Source: Apoderus coryli
Taxonomy: Eukaryota > Arthropoda > Insecta > Coleoptera > Attelabidae
NCBI GenBank assembly: GCA_911728435.2
Contig: OU452210.1
Location: forward strand, 11,718,001 to 11,782,000
DNA length: 64,000 nt
Direction: 5' to 3'
Positions 56,201 to 64,000 of the stretch are shown here, in pieces. The translations under genes were made by a program, and so were the position numbers. A model generated the notes under the pieces. The model saw nothing but the letters and a program-made list of their open reading frames with translations, did not search any database and had not been told where the DNA came from. The stretch's first letter is position 1, and each line of letters opens with the position of its first letter.

Positions 56201-58775
56201 TGGGTTATTTTTATACCTATAAATATAATAATTTTCGTAATATTTTGATTTAAAGCCGAAATCTTTTGCAGACCTTATGTTTTTAGTTTTGTAATTAATA
56301 CATTAACCAAATGGTTAACTGTGTCCAATATATAATGTATACAGAGTGTCCTACGGTGGCAACCCATTAGATTATTTCAGAAACTACTTCGAATTGAATT
56401 TTGAAAATTTCAGTGTCTATATTGTCAAATATGCTCTACTCAAATAATATAATAGCAACGGCATAGCACTTCCGGTTATACCGGAAGTTGATGGCAACTT
56501 TGTTATTTTAAATAGAACACCCTATATATTATTACATTTTTGGATTCTAAATAAGATTTCAGACATATTTCATGTATCATGTCCTATACCTAACGTCAGT
56601 CGTTTTTAGCTTATATCAAGATTTGTCAAAATTGACAGTTTAGGGCTCCATAAGAATTCCGTTTTTCCCTTGTAAATCAGTATTTAATAATTATTTTGCA
56701 GGTATTTTCTTATCAGGTGGGATCTTCTTTTTTGAATTGACAAGACATTTTCTGATTCGTTTATACAGGGTGGTCAAAAAATTATATTGAAAACGGTTCA
56801 AGAAAAACAGTTGAAAGTCAATTTTTTCAAATGGAATATTATTATTATTTTATCTTCCTTAGCATTAAAAAATAATGCAATTTTGTAATAGGTTATCATT
56901 TTCTAAAATGCATAGTTTTCGAAATATCGTCATTTTAAATTTTTCTGCAGCGTCTACCGTTATAATAAAAATGAAAAATATTTATTGATATAATAAATTT
57001 ATTATTAATTCATGGAGAATAAAATAAAGTGAGAGTTTGTGCATCCTGTAGAGTATTTAACGAGAGAAACCCCCATTTGCTAACGATAACTAGAGAAATT
57101 AGGAAGAATTTTGAGAAATCATTTAGAGCAGGTTGGGAGGTATACAAATCAAGTATTACAACGAACTAAGACTAAAATTTAAAATAATACAGCAGAAATG
57201 AACAGAAGATCAAACTAAATAAATTTTCAACTAAAAAAAGTTAATCAACTAACGATAACAAAATTAATTTAATTGTTCGATATGACCCCCATTTAGTCTT
57301 AAACACTTATTTACCTGTTCAATAAATTCACTCGTGACAGCTCGTGCAATTTGGACTCCAGATAAGGCTTCGAATGAAGTTCGGATGCGTCCTACTAGTT
57401 CTTCTTGCCAGACAAATTTAAAATGACGATATTTCGAAAACTATGCATTTTAGAAAATGATAACCTATTACAAAATTGCATTATTTTTTAATGCTAAGGA
57501 AGATAAAATAATAATAATATACCCATTCCATTTGAAAAAATTGACTTTCAACTGTTTTTCTTGAACCGTTTTCAATATAATTTTTTGACCACGCTGTATA
57601 AACTAATCAGAAAATGTCTTGTCAATTCGAAAAAGAAGATCCCACCTGATAAGAAAATACCTGCAAAATAATTATTAAATACTGATTTACAAGGAAAAAA
57701 CGGAATTCTCATGGAGCCCTAAACTGTCAATTTTGACATAAATCTTGATATAAGTCAAAAACGACTGACGTTAGGTATAGGACATGATACATGAAATATG
57801 TCTGAAATATTATTTAGAATTGTAAGTTGAAAAAAGAGTCACTCTCCACGATTAAACGATACTTCAATAAGGCATCAATACCATAAATTGTTAGTTAGAC
57901 ATGTTTCGGGATACCTGTTCCCATCATCAGTAACGTAATTATTACACAAGAGAGCTAATTCTTGAGTTAGAATAACATGATGTTTTTTAATTTTATACTT
58001 AATGCGTCATTGAAGTAATATTCAATGGAAAAATGTTTTTTGGTTTTTTTGTGAGAATTTTTCTGTTACTTTTTTAACGTTTTTTCCCACTATTTCTTTT
58101 TGTAAATCATAATTAAAATTATAGTTTGTGTTACGTTATTTTTATTAAATAAATAAAATTAAATTAAAATTATTTAGAACCCAAAAATGTAATAATATAT
58201 AGGGTGTTCCATTTAAAATAACAAAGTTGCCATCAACTTCCAGTATAACCGGAAGTGCTATGCCGTTGCTATTATATTATTTGAGTAGAGCATATTTGAC
58301 AATATAGACACTGAAATTTTCAAAATTCAATTCGAAGTAGTTTCTGAAATAATCTAATGGTTTGCCACCGTAGGACACCCTGTATAATAAGAATAACACA
58401 TATTGCACCTACCTTAATGCTCGCAAATCTTTGAATACAAGCTGGTCTAAAGCCAAATAAGCCACAATCCTTTGTATCCCTTAATATCACAGGTGATTCG
58501 TTATGATTTAGTGTATGTGTAGCTTTATCACGATCAAAAGTTGCTGAAGGATTTCTACTATGACATTTAATGACAGTATCGTGACAGAAGGTCGATGAAC
58601 ATTTTGTTGATGTGGTTTCTGTTACTGGTTCACATTGTTCTGGTATTATTTCAGCATAGAGACCTGTCATCGCATACATCGACTCCTGTCTCCGATGACC
58701 CTTACAGGAATTTGTTGATGTTGATGAGTCACCTGCATTGTTGACATTCGTGGTTCTTTCAGATGTAGAAGTCAT
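44261..58775 (-). CDS. Organic anion transporting polypeptide (OATP/SLCO), possibly Oatp74D type
   Basis: A 12-helix plasma-membrane transporter of large organic anions and steroids. Coding exons: 58413-58775, 52053-52599, 49543-49917, 49321-49485, 48729-49091, 46302-46515, 46090-46238, 45680-45868, 44261-44445. They total 2550 nt, 849 aa. The long cytosolic N terminus is followed by CGLFGFRPACIQRF, the usual OATP entry motif, then TM segments with TTIEKRFEIPSSLSGLVASS and YLGSRRHIPVWIG. The OATP signature is GDSRWVGMWWGGFL (about 341-354). A Kazal-like extracellular loop (CNFGCECSTNDVTPVCGNNG) follows in the fifth coding exon, then QFVIFRLFGYIPAPILFG and FRYRYVGLCAGIK. The Ser/Thr-rich C tail ends KKRHN. 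The helix 2-4 region resembles my memory of Oatp74D, the ecdysone importer, so that subtype is a hypothesis. A further 5' UTR exon border may lie near 58999. Confidence 0.93.
44495..44722 (+). mobile_element. Hammerhead-bearing repeat, copy 1 (in OATP intron 8)
   Basis: Starts ATGTTTTTGGCGAC and runs through a body of about 125 bp (with AACACTAGATG near its end) into a hammerhead at 44655-44722. The same body-plus-ribozyme order recurs at 47871-48146. The copies differ by scattered substitutions, so this is a dispersed family. No open frame, so it is non-autonomous. Confidence 0.75.
44655..44722 (+). ncRNA. Hammerhead ribozyme motif, copy 1
   Basis: Core CTGATGA (44676-44682), stem II GUUG/CAAC around loop UGGAU, GAAA (44696-44699), stem III CGG-C-CCG, GUC cleavage site ending at 44708, and stem I CACCA/UGGUG. 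Compared with the copy at 48058-48131, stem II has C-G changed to U-A on both sides, a compensatory change that keeps the pairing. Stem III has one extra C and the outer part of stem I is largely lost, so activity is uncertain. Confidence 0.7.
44723..44814. repeat. Inverted repeat following hammerhead copy 1
   Basis: Arms of about 35 bp (CTCAAATACAACATTGGAG at 44723 onwards and its complement ending at 44814) around a loop of about 22 bp. It abuts the ribozyme's 3' end, so it may be part of the same element or a foldback of its target. Confidence 0.8.
45057..45270. repeat. Long imperfect inverted repeat (foldback MITE)
   Basis: Arms of about 95 bp, ATCCTCGTTC...CTTAACGCG and CGCGTTAAG...GAACGAGGAT, with several mismatches around a loop of about 27 bp. 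It lies in the last OATP intron. A minus-strand frame running through it (44951-45136) has no recognised family. Confidence 0.75.
47737..47810 (-). ncRNA. Hammerhead ribozyme motif, copy 2, core-mutated
   Basis: Same sequence as the 48058-48131 copy on the opposite strand, except that GACGAAAC reads GACTAAAC. This changes conserved G12, the general base, and is expected to abolish cleavage. Stems I and II are intact. Confidence 0.75.
48043..48146 (+). ncRNA. Hammerhead ribozyme, copy 3, complete core and long stem I
   Basis: Type I layout with every conserved core base. CTGATGA is at 48079-48085. Stem II GUCG/CGAC closes a UGGAU loop (48086-48098). GAAA is at 48099-48102. Palindromic stem III CGGCCG closes with A15.1-U16.1, and the GUC site cleaves after 48110. 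Stem I is CACCA/UGGUG, then an internal loop (UGCCGAU opposite GAAGCAU) suited to loop-loop contacts with stem II. Beyond it are 9 bp CACACUGCC/GGUAGUGUG (48058-48066, 48123-48131) and an outer 12 bp GTTGGAAATTTG/CAAATTTCCAAC (48043-48054, 48135-48146). The 12-nt stem III region (GAAACGGCCGUC) has the same compact form as hammerheads in the schistosome satellite SINE. Confidence 0.85.
53559..53744 (+). pseudogene. Transposon-associated protein fragment
   Basis: A 61-codon frame containing LRENMRTWAVSNNVRHFS and LPQDPRTLLKTLNKP. It resembles the N-terminal helix-turn-helix-like segment (L-R-x-W-A then LPxDARTLLKT) seen in proteins of uncharacterised insect DNA transposons. It ends at TAA and nothing downstream continues it. 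The resemblance is from motif memory. Confidence 0.45.
54305..54385. mobile_element. 81-bp hairpin MITE, TA-flanked
   Basis: TATAGTACGACACAGTTAA and TTAACTGTGTCGTACTATA form near-perfect arms that continue inward (TATACGCTTTTA / TAAAAGTGTATC) to a loop of about 15 bp. TA at each end suggests Tc1/mariner mobilisation. The length and structure also resemble a pre-miRNA. Confidence 0.75.
55554..55590 (+). ncRNA. Decayed Penelope-type hammerhead motif
   Basis: CTGTTGA (55557-55563) stands in place of CUGANGA, then stem II GGAG/CUCC, GAAAC, compact stem III ACAUGU and the GUC site at 55587. One essential core base (A6 to U) is changed, so it is expected to be inactive. Its 3' half matches the motif at 57894-57934 closely. 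Confidence 0.5.
56762..57600. mobile_element. mariner-like element with 180-bp inverted repeats
   Basis: Begins TATACAGGGTGGTCAAAAAA and ends with the complement. The arms extend about 180 bp inward to AATTTAAAATGACGATATTTC. TA on each side at the centre of the outer palindrome fits TA-target insertion. The central part keeps only a transposase C terminus. Confidence 0.75.
57264..57407 (-). pseudogene. mariner-type transposase C-terminal remnant
   Basis: The minus-strand frame has EELVGRIRTSFEALSGVQIA, then VNKCLRLNGGHIEQLN and a stop. This is the C-terminal tail of mariner-like transposases, whose common form ends CxxxNGGHFEHLL. The catalytic domain is missing. Confidence 0.7.
57820..58168 (-). 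mobile_element. 349-bp insertion carrying a minimal hammerhead
   Basis: Inserted into the right arm of the outer palindrome. The undisturbed left arm shows the empty site. It is flanked by ATTATTTAGAA on both sides (57809-57819, 58169-58179), an 11-bp duplication. The plus-strand right end is A-rich (AAATAAATAAAATTAAATTAAA). The long variable-type duplication and A-rich end suggest target-primed reverse transcription. The hammerhead is on the minus strand at 57894-57934. Confidence 0.7.
57894..57934 (-). ncRNA. Minimal (Penelope-type) hammerhead ribozyme motif, intact core
   Basis: On the minus strand: stem I GUUA, CUGAUGA (57924-57930), stem II GGGA/UCCC, GAAAC (57903-57907), stem III ACAUGU with two-base loop, GUC site (57898-57900) and stem I UAAC (57894-57897). 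All core bases are conserved. Stems I and III are very short, as in hammerheads of Penelope-like elements, which are thought to act as dimers. Confidence 0.7.
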
Positions 58776-58822
58776 TCTTCTAGCTCACAATATAACTGAT
58801 CCAAAACATATGTATAAAATGT

Positions 58823-61114
58823 CTGCAAAAATATCGAATATTAGAGTTCGGGGTCATCTAGTTTTTTTCAGTAATAACAGCAATATTATCACGAAATAAT
58901 AAATAAAAGTTCATACAGAGGCATATGTATCAGATAACAGTACATGCTAACTATAAATCTGTATGCTATGAAATTTGTGTAAATTGTAAGATACTTACTT
59001 ATTTTTTACAGAGGTCAATGTTTTTTCAACCATTCCTTGAATTATATCATTGTTTTGTCTTACAAAAGTTAGAGATATTTACATATCACAAGCCATTATG
59101 AGATCACAGTATATAGTATTCATTGTTTATTTTCTACAAATTACCTACACAGAGTTAATGCGTTTTTATAATGTCACTAAACAATTCTTAATTCTTAGAT
59201 ATTTTATGTATATGTATGATTGATAAACTGTCGTCCCCCGGCCCCTACTGCTACAACCAACCTAACCCCCACTAATAATTCTTCAAAAAATAAATATACC
59301 ATTGACAATTTACATTTACAGAAAGCTAACGTATATGGTTAACAATCATGTATAGACGTTTTTATATTGACTAATAGATGGCAGTAGTTTGAATTACATT
59401 ACCGTATAAATTATTTTAATGACAGTGGGATCGATTGGTGAAAGACTATCCTTTCAATCAGTGGATTAGATAGATAATACCAACATACTGAAATGGGAGT
59501 TTCTTCTAGCACTTGCAGCCAGTTCTTATTAGGACAATGGAATCACTGGACAAACCACTTCTTCTGTTGTGAGTTGAGAGCCATATTAGAAACTGGGATT
59601 TATCAGTGATATTTAAAAGTCACATATCACAGTAGTTCCTTTAGCGTGAACTGTATTGATTTGATAAATCACTGGTTTTGAAGAAAAGCGTGAACTTTGA
59701 ACTGATATACTCACAGTTAAGGTAGGTATATCGGAATATAAGTGTGAAAGAGCCAAAAATTCACAAGTAGATCTAAAAAAATAACTTGTCGCTATTTGAA
59801 ATTGACACCATGGGAGTCAATTCTTGAAAACCGGGGAGTAGAATGGTCGATCGAAGTGAGGCACAGCCTATTAAATTAGCATAACGTTGCCCTCGTTCTC
59901 TTGGTTGTTGGACTTGCCAATTTTCAAGAATGACCCCCAGCTGATCTGAATTGTAGAAGGATAACTCCATTTTATTTCCAGTAAATGTCAGTAATTTGAA
60001 AAATGTGTTTTAAATAATTTCATGTTATTTTACATAAAAGTATATAAAAAGTTCTATCATAATAGGTGTTATGTCCGAGCATGAAGTATAGTTTAGTTTT
60101 TGTTATTTCTTCGTTTCTTGAAGCGTCAATATCCGTAAATTTTCAATAAAGTATGTGTATTCTCATACAATTCAGATAAAACCACAACGAGATATACTTC
60201 TAATTGTACATTTACTATTATTTTTATTAGAATTAATACGGTTACTGTGCGATCTAATGAAGAATGAAAATAATCCACTAATAATACCTATTTTAAGTAA
60301 AAACAAATTTTTGGAATATTTGCTTTTTTCAGTCGAGTTAAAATTTTAAATTTAACCTTCACATTATGCTCATGCGCTCAATTAAGAATTTTGCATTATC
60401 TTTTTTAGGCATCTATCTGTACAGATCTTGCGCCTAAAATTGAGGCGAATTGACAATTCCACAAAACATACCCCCTTGTTTTGTGGACAATTCACACATA
60501 ACTGATCTTGGTTCAGAGGAATTCCATTGTAATTTAAAGTCGGATTTGATGAATTTTGAAGAATAATGGATAATTATGTTATCGAATGTAGGAATATATT
60601 TGTATTAGTATTGATGAATACCTGTCAAAATGCAATATTATTTTAGTTATTATCATCAAATCTGTATTGATTTTTATTAAAAACACTCCACGTTAGATAG
60701 AGACCTACAAATAAATCTTTAACTCTTAAATTCGAGAATATTCTCGCAGATGGCGCAACAGTTTTTTTGCGTTTTTAATGATTACATTTTAATTTATAAT
60801 TTTTAGACTCAGACATTATTTATTAATTGTTAAAGTACATTATTATCCTGAACAAATTTTCATTTGAATATACTTAATAGTTTAGTGCTTATTGTTGGTA
60901 CAATTGTTAAATTTGTATAGAGGAACATCAGTGAATAGTAATAGTGCTCCATATCGGTAAATCTTGTGTTTTACGGGTTACATACATACAAATCTCTTAG
61001 CTCTTATACAATAAGAGTTAAGTAAATAATAAATATAAACACTACTTGTTGATTTAGTGTTAGTTCCCTTCACTTTCAGTTTCATTCTGTTTGATTGACA
61101 AAATAACAGTGAAA
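58823..61114. other. OATP upstream region
   Basis: An acceptor at 58823-58824 suggests that the OATP coding exon 1 starts with 47 nt of 5' UTR, and a donor-like GTAAGTATC near 58991-58998 suggests another 5' exon to its right. The promoter is not identified. The minus-strand frame 59773-59970 is less AT-rich than its surroundings but has no recognised family. Confidence 0.4.
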
Positions 61115-61171
61115 ATGGTGGTAAAAATATTCTGGAATTTCGCAATGTGTTGCCGAAACTTCAATATAGAG
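61115..61171 (+). CDS. Possible first coding exon of an unidentified plus-strand gene
   Basis: An ATG in good context (GTGAAAATGG) opens a 19-codon frame, MVVKIFWNFAMCCRNFNIE, ending exactly at a donor GAG|GTTAGT. No downstream exon was found in the window, and the peptide is too short to identify. It could be chance. Confidence 0.25.
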
Positions 61172-62774
61172 GTTAGTTTCATATTATATACATTTTAGAC
61201 TTGATATTTAATCTAGATTGATGTTTCGATATGTATTGCTAATTTGGTTATCTTAAAATAATTAATAGATATCATAAGATTAATTTATAAGAATTTAAAA
61301 ACAAACATACTTGGGGAGATGTGAGATGTCCCTACCAATATTAAACTATAATCAAGGTCCTTTGCTGGAATGTGATGTCATAATGACATCATCAGGAAAG
61401 GCTGCGATTTGGTCTGAGACACAATATTCAGAAAAATGCTAACTTCTGTTGGTGAAATAGGATTGTAATATGGTTATGGTTTAGTAAAAGTAGTGTTAGT
61501 TAGGTAGCACCTAAGTGGTTGTGTTAATTTGTTAACTGTCGTTAGTTCTGTTTCATTACAATCAATAGTAGCTGACGTCAGAGTTAGTTGATGTTCCGTC
61601 GCGATATCATTGAGCGGGAAGGGGGAACAGTGCACTTGTAACTTGGCTAGTAGTGTCATGTATCGCGCAAGTGGTTTTGGCTCTACGATTATTTTCGTAT
61701 GTTTTGTGGTAAATTAATGGACCCAACATTTTTTTGTTGTAAGTAAATAAATACTTTTATATCATATCAACGATATCGCTAATAATATTTATCTGGGTTT
61801 GGTCAGTTGTCACTTCACAGTTAGGTGTTGATTAGCCTTCGCCGGCGTTATTAGTGTTGACATTGAAGATCCTTACGCAAAGTCTGCAAAAGGCCAATAG
61901 AGGTCAACTATTCAAATTGAAGACTTAAAAAAGAAAATATACAAATATTTTTTTAGTAATTATTTTCATATGATAATTGAATATATCATTTTGTCTTATG
62001 TTATTGGCTATCCTACGACCTGTGACCTTCTGACTTAAGCGCGCGAGATATGAGATGCTTGGTGACAACAGAAGACAGTATTTTTACACTAATCAATTCA
62101 TTTTATTAGGTAGTTTAACAATATAACTTCATATTTCGCATTAACGAATATTTAATAAGCAAAAATGCTATTAAAAAAACTGCCTTCATCCTGCTGTACC
62201 AACAGTAGTAAAACAGGTTGCGGCGGTTATTTAAAATGTAAAAAAACAAAACCCTTCTGCAAGATCCGCTAACAGTTATTAAATTTAGTTTACTAGGTAT
62301 ATGTAGTTATTATGATTTTACATAGAGTAATTATATTGTACCTAGTAATCGTAAATAACTTACAGGTGTGTGGATCTGGATCGCATCCTGTAATGTTGGT
62401 TGCCTACTTTTAAGATTGCTTGTTCTTATTCCTGTTGCACTTGTTTTACTACCAGGACCGGGTCCAGATATAAATATGTATTAAATAAGTTATACGGTGA
62501 GGATTAAAATTCACGCATAAATTCGATAAAATTTGAAGGAAATTTACCGTTTTTTGACGTAAAAGTATACAGGGTCGAACGTAATTGCATATTATGTTTT
62601 TTGTTATGGAATATATTCGCGCGCGGACAGAATAAATATGATTTATAATTATTATTATTTTAGTAATGTCTTTTTCTTGAACCTTGTTACAGTTTTTTAT
62701 TCTTTTTCTTTCTTGGGTTTTAAGGTTCTTCTAAGTAAAAATTTTTTTCTCTTGAAATATGTTTATTTCAATGT
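61172..62774. other. Right-hand AT-rich region with repeat debris
   Basis: Holds a minus-strand relic of a Penelope-type ribozyme repeat near 61376-61402 (CTGATGATGTCATTATGACATC, with the GAAA block lost) and a less AT-rich stretch at 61470-61670 with a TGACGTCA near 61574. A TACAGGGTCGAACG repeat end lies near 62569. No gene seen. Confidence 0.35.
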
Positions 62775-62819
62775 CACATACGTACAACGTTTCGGCTCAT
62801 TCGCCTTCCTCAGGTACAT
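62775..62819 (-). ncRNA. Penelope-type hammerhead-like motif
   Basis: Minus strand: CTGAGGA, stem II GGC/GCC around GAAUGA, GAAAC and short stem III. A 6-bp stem I (AUGUAC/GUAUGU) can form only if the cleavage position shifts by one base, which breaks the NUH rule. It is probably decayed. Confidence 0.4.
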
Positions 62820-63432
62820 CTCTTTCTTACCAACATCGCATGGTTCTGTGGAATATACCACTTTTAGTGGGTATTTTGTTTGAATTGGTTAATTATTATT
62901 ATTGTATTTCTAAATAATTGCCGTTGGCAATAAATTTTAAGTATCCAAAAATTAAAGGATAGAAAATTTCAAACATAAGCAGAAAATTGCGCCGTAATGG
63001 GTATCCTATTCCCCTTTGATACGAACTTAGGAGTTACAGGGTTTGACCAAAATATCGATATATTACGTAATACAATGAGTATTATTAATATTATTGTCAG
63101 TAAATAATAATTGTGTAGGTGGATAACTATTTACAATATATATATATAATAAAATTACTACAAACATCATTTTTACCAGTTTGTCATTGAAAACAGAACA
63201 ACTATTAATAAATTACTGGCTTGTGTTAACATGTTATATTACTTGTTGCTTGTGGTTTTTTTTTCTTACCAAACACATCATAAAAATGTTTAGTAAAATT
63301 TTATTTTCAAGCTAATCTTTTCGCATTTGAATTTCTTCGTTTAAACTAGTTTTTCTTATTAACAATTAACAATATTTTTTATATTTATTGTTTCATGCTT
63401 TAAGATAATATTGTAGCTCTTACGAGAGATTT

Positions 63433-63945
63433 TTTTAAATACGGCCCTGGATTTTTTATTGTTAAATTTAAAGCCATTTCCAATGCAAAAATAGGTGGTA
63501 TATCACACGTAATTGTTTAAACAAGTTTTCAGTATTTTTAGCTGTTATTTAATATTATTCAAGAAAAATCGCCATACTTTGGCACTTATTTTGCGTAAAA
63601 CACGCATCTGAGAAAGGCGTTTTTTTAATATCTTCAAAAAGCACAAAAATTTTTACTAAATTTAAAAAACCGCGTACAGTATAAAATGTTGAACTGAGAC
63701 AGAAATAAATTAGCAATAAATAATTGTACCGGCGAAAGAATGTTTTTGCTAAACTTACTACACTACATTCAGTCAGTCAGTTAAGTGACAAATTATGGCG
63801 ATTTTTATTGAATAAGTTTAAATAATAGCTAAAAATACTGAAATATTGTTAAAACCATTAAGTGTGATACTTATACCACTTATTTTTTAATTAAAAATGG
63901 TTTTAAATTTAAAAATAAAATCTCTAGGGTCGTATTTAAAAAACA
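63433..63945. repeat. Long imperfect inverted repeat at the right edge
   Basis: Arms of about 160 bp (left 63433-63592, right about 63780-63940) share TCAGTATTTTTAGCT and AAAAATCGCCATA in inverted order, around a loop of about 190 bp. The right arm is followed directly by a degraded hammerhead-like motif (TTGATGATGG...AACGAAACG, about 63948-63975), so it may be a foldback of a Penelope-type repeat. Confidence 0.6.
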
Positions 63946-64000
63946 AAGTTGATGATGGAAAAACGAAACGTTGTAGTCAAAATTTGTAAACGCTATATTT

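Larger units (their letters stand above)
56338..58386. mobile_element. Large palindromic element with two nested insertions
   Basis: Outer arms run from TACAGAGTGTCCTACGG at 56338-56342 to the matching complement ending at 58386. They are near-identical inverted copies of about 424 and 426 bp once the later insertion is removed. They meet at a central TA, where a second element (56762-57600) is inserted. The right arm is broken by a third insertion (57820-58168) that the left arm lacks. The ends are of the TACAGGGTG type common in this window. The outer arms have no coding sequence. Confidence 0.8.
52600..58412. other. OATP intron 1 (5.8 kb), almost entirely mobile DNA
   Basis: Contains the TTTATAAAAC-rich element (52790-55420), a Penelope-type ribozyme relic (55554-55590) and the nested palindrome (56338-58386). 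The palindrome's right end lies only 26 bp from the splice donor at 58412. Confidence 0.8.

Overview
The window is AT-rich intron-containing nuclear DNA from an insect. This is shown by five recognisable animal genes with short exons and AT-rich introns, and by insect-style transposon relics (copia, Tc1/mariner, jockey/CR1-like LINEs, hAT and MULE debris). A beetle or moth is likely. I lean to a beetle because of the TACAGGGTG-ended repeats and the Penelope-type ribozyme repeats, but this is inference only.

All five confident genes lie on the minus strand. From left to right they are: (1) a BNIP3/NIX-type mitophagy receptor (2140-5347, 184 aa, 3 coding exons); (2) a kinesin-13 microtubule depolymerase of the Klp10A/KIF2 type (9010-21934, 714 aa, 10 coding exons); (3) 3-ketodihydrosphingosine reductase, KDSR (23641-24777, 332 aa, 2 exons); (4) a PRL-type prenylated tyrosine phosphatase, PRL-1/PTP4A (coding 29326-34367, 177 aa, with 5' untranslated exons reaching about 40.7 kb); (5) an organic-anion-transporter polypeptide, OATP/SLCO (44261-58775, 849 aa, 9 coding exons), possibly the Oatp74D/ecdysone-importer type. 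I joined the exons by hand from GT/AG signals. Every joined gene has a length divisible by three and an open frame, which supports the boundaries. The five genes do not form a pathway.

Mobile DNA fills the introns and gaps. A very young 3.05-kb copia element sits in the first coding intron of PRL-1. It has lost most of its reverse transcriptase and RNase H. A 745-bp hAT-type MITE between KDSR and PRL-1 carries nine perfect TATCGATA motifs. Kinesin introns hold Tc1, LINE and tRNA-like relics. OATP introns hold a palindromic repeat, a three-level nested transposon and a transposon with subterminal TTTATAAAAC arrays.

The most notable content is a set of hammerhead ribozyme motifs. A long-stem form lies inside a repeat in the OATP introns, with one complete core at 48058-48131, a copy with a compensatory change in stem II at 44655-44722, and a core-mutated copy on the other strand. 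Minimal, Penelope-type hammerheads occur at 7439-7478 and 57894-57934, and several decayed ones are scattered elsewhere. A 31-codon upstream ORF split across two 5' UTR exons of PRL-1 is a second candidate for attention. A third is a compact CRE + TCACGTGA + CCAAT promoter at BNIP3.
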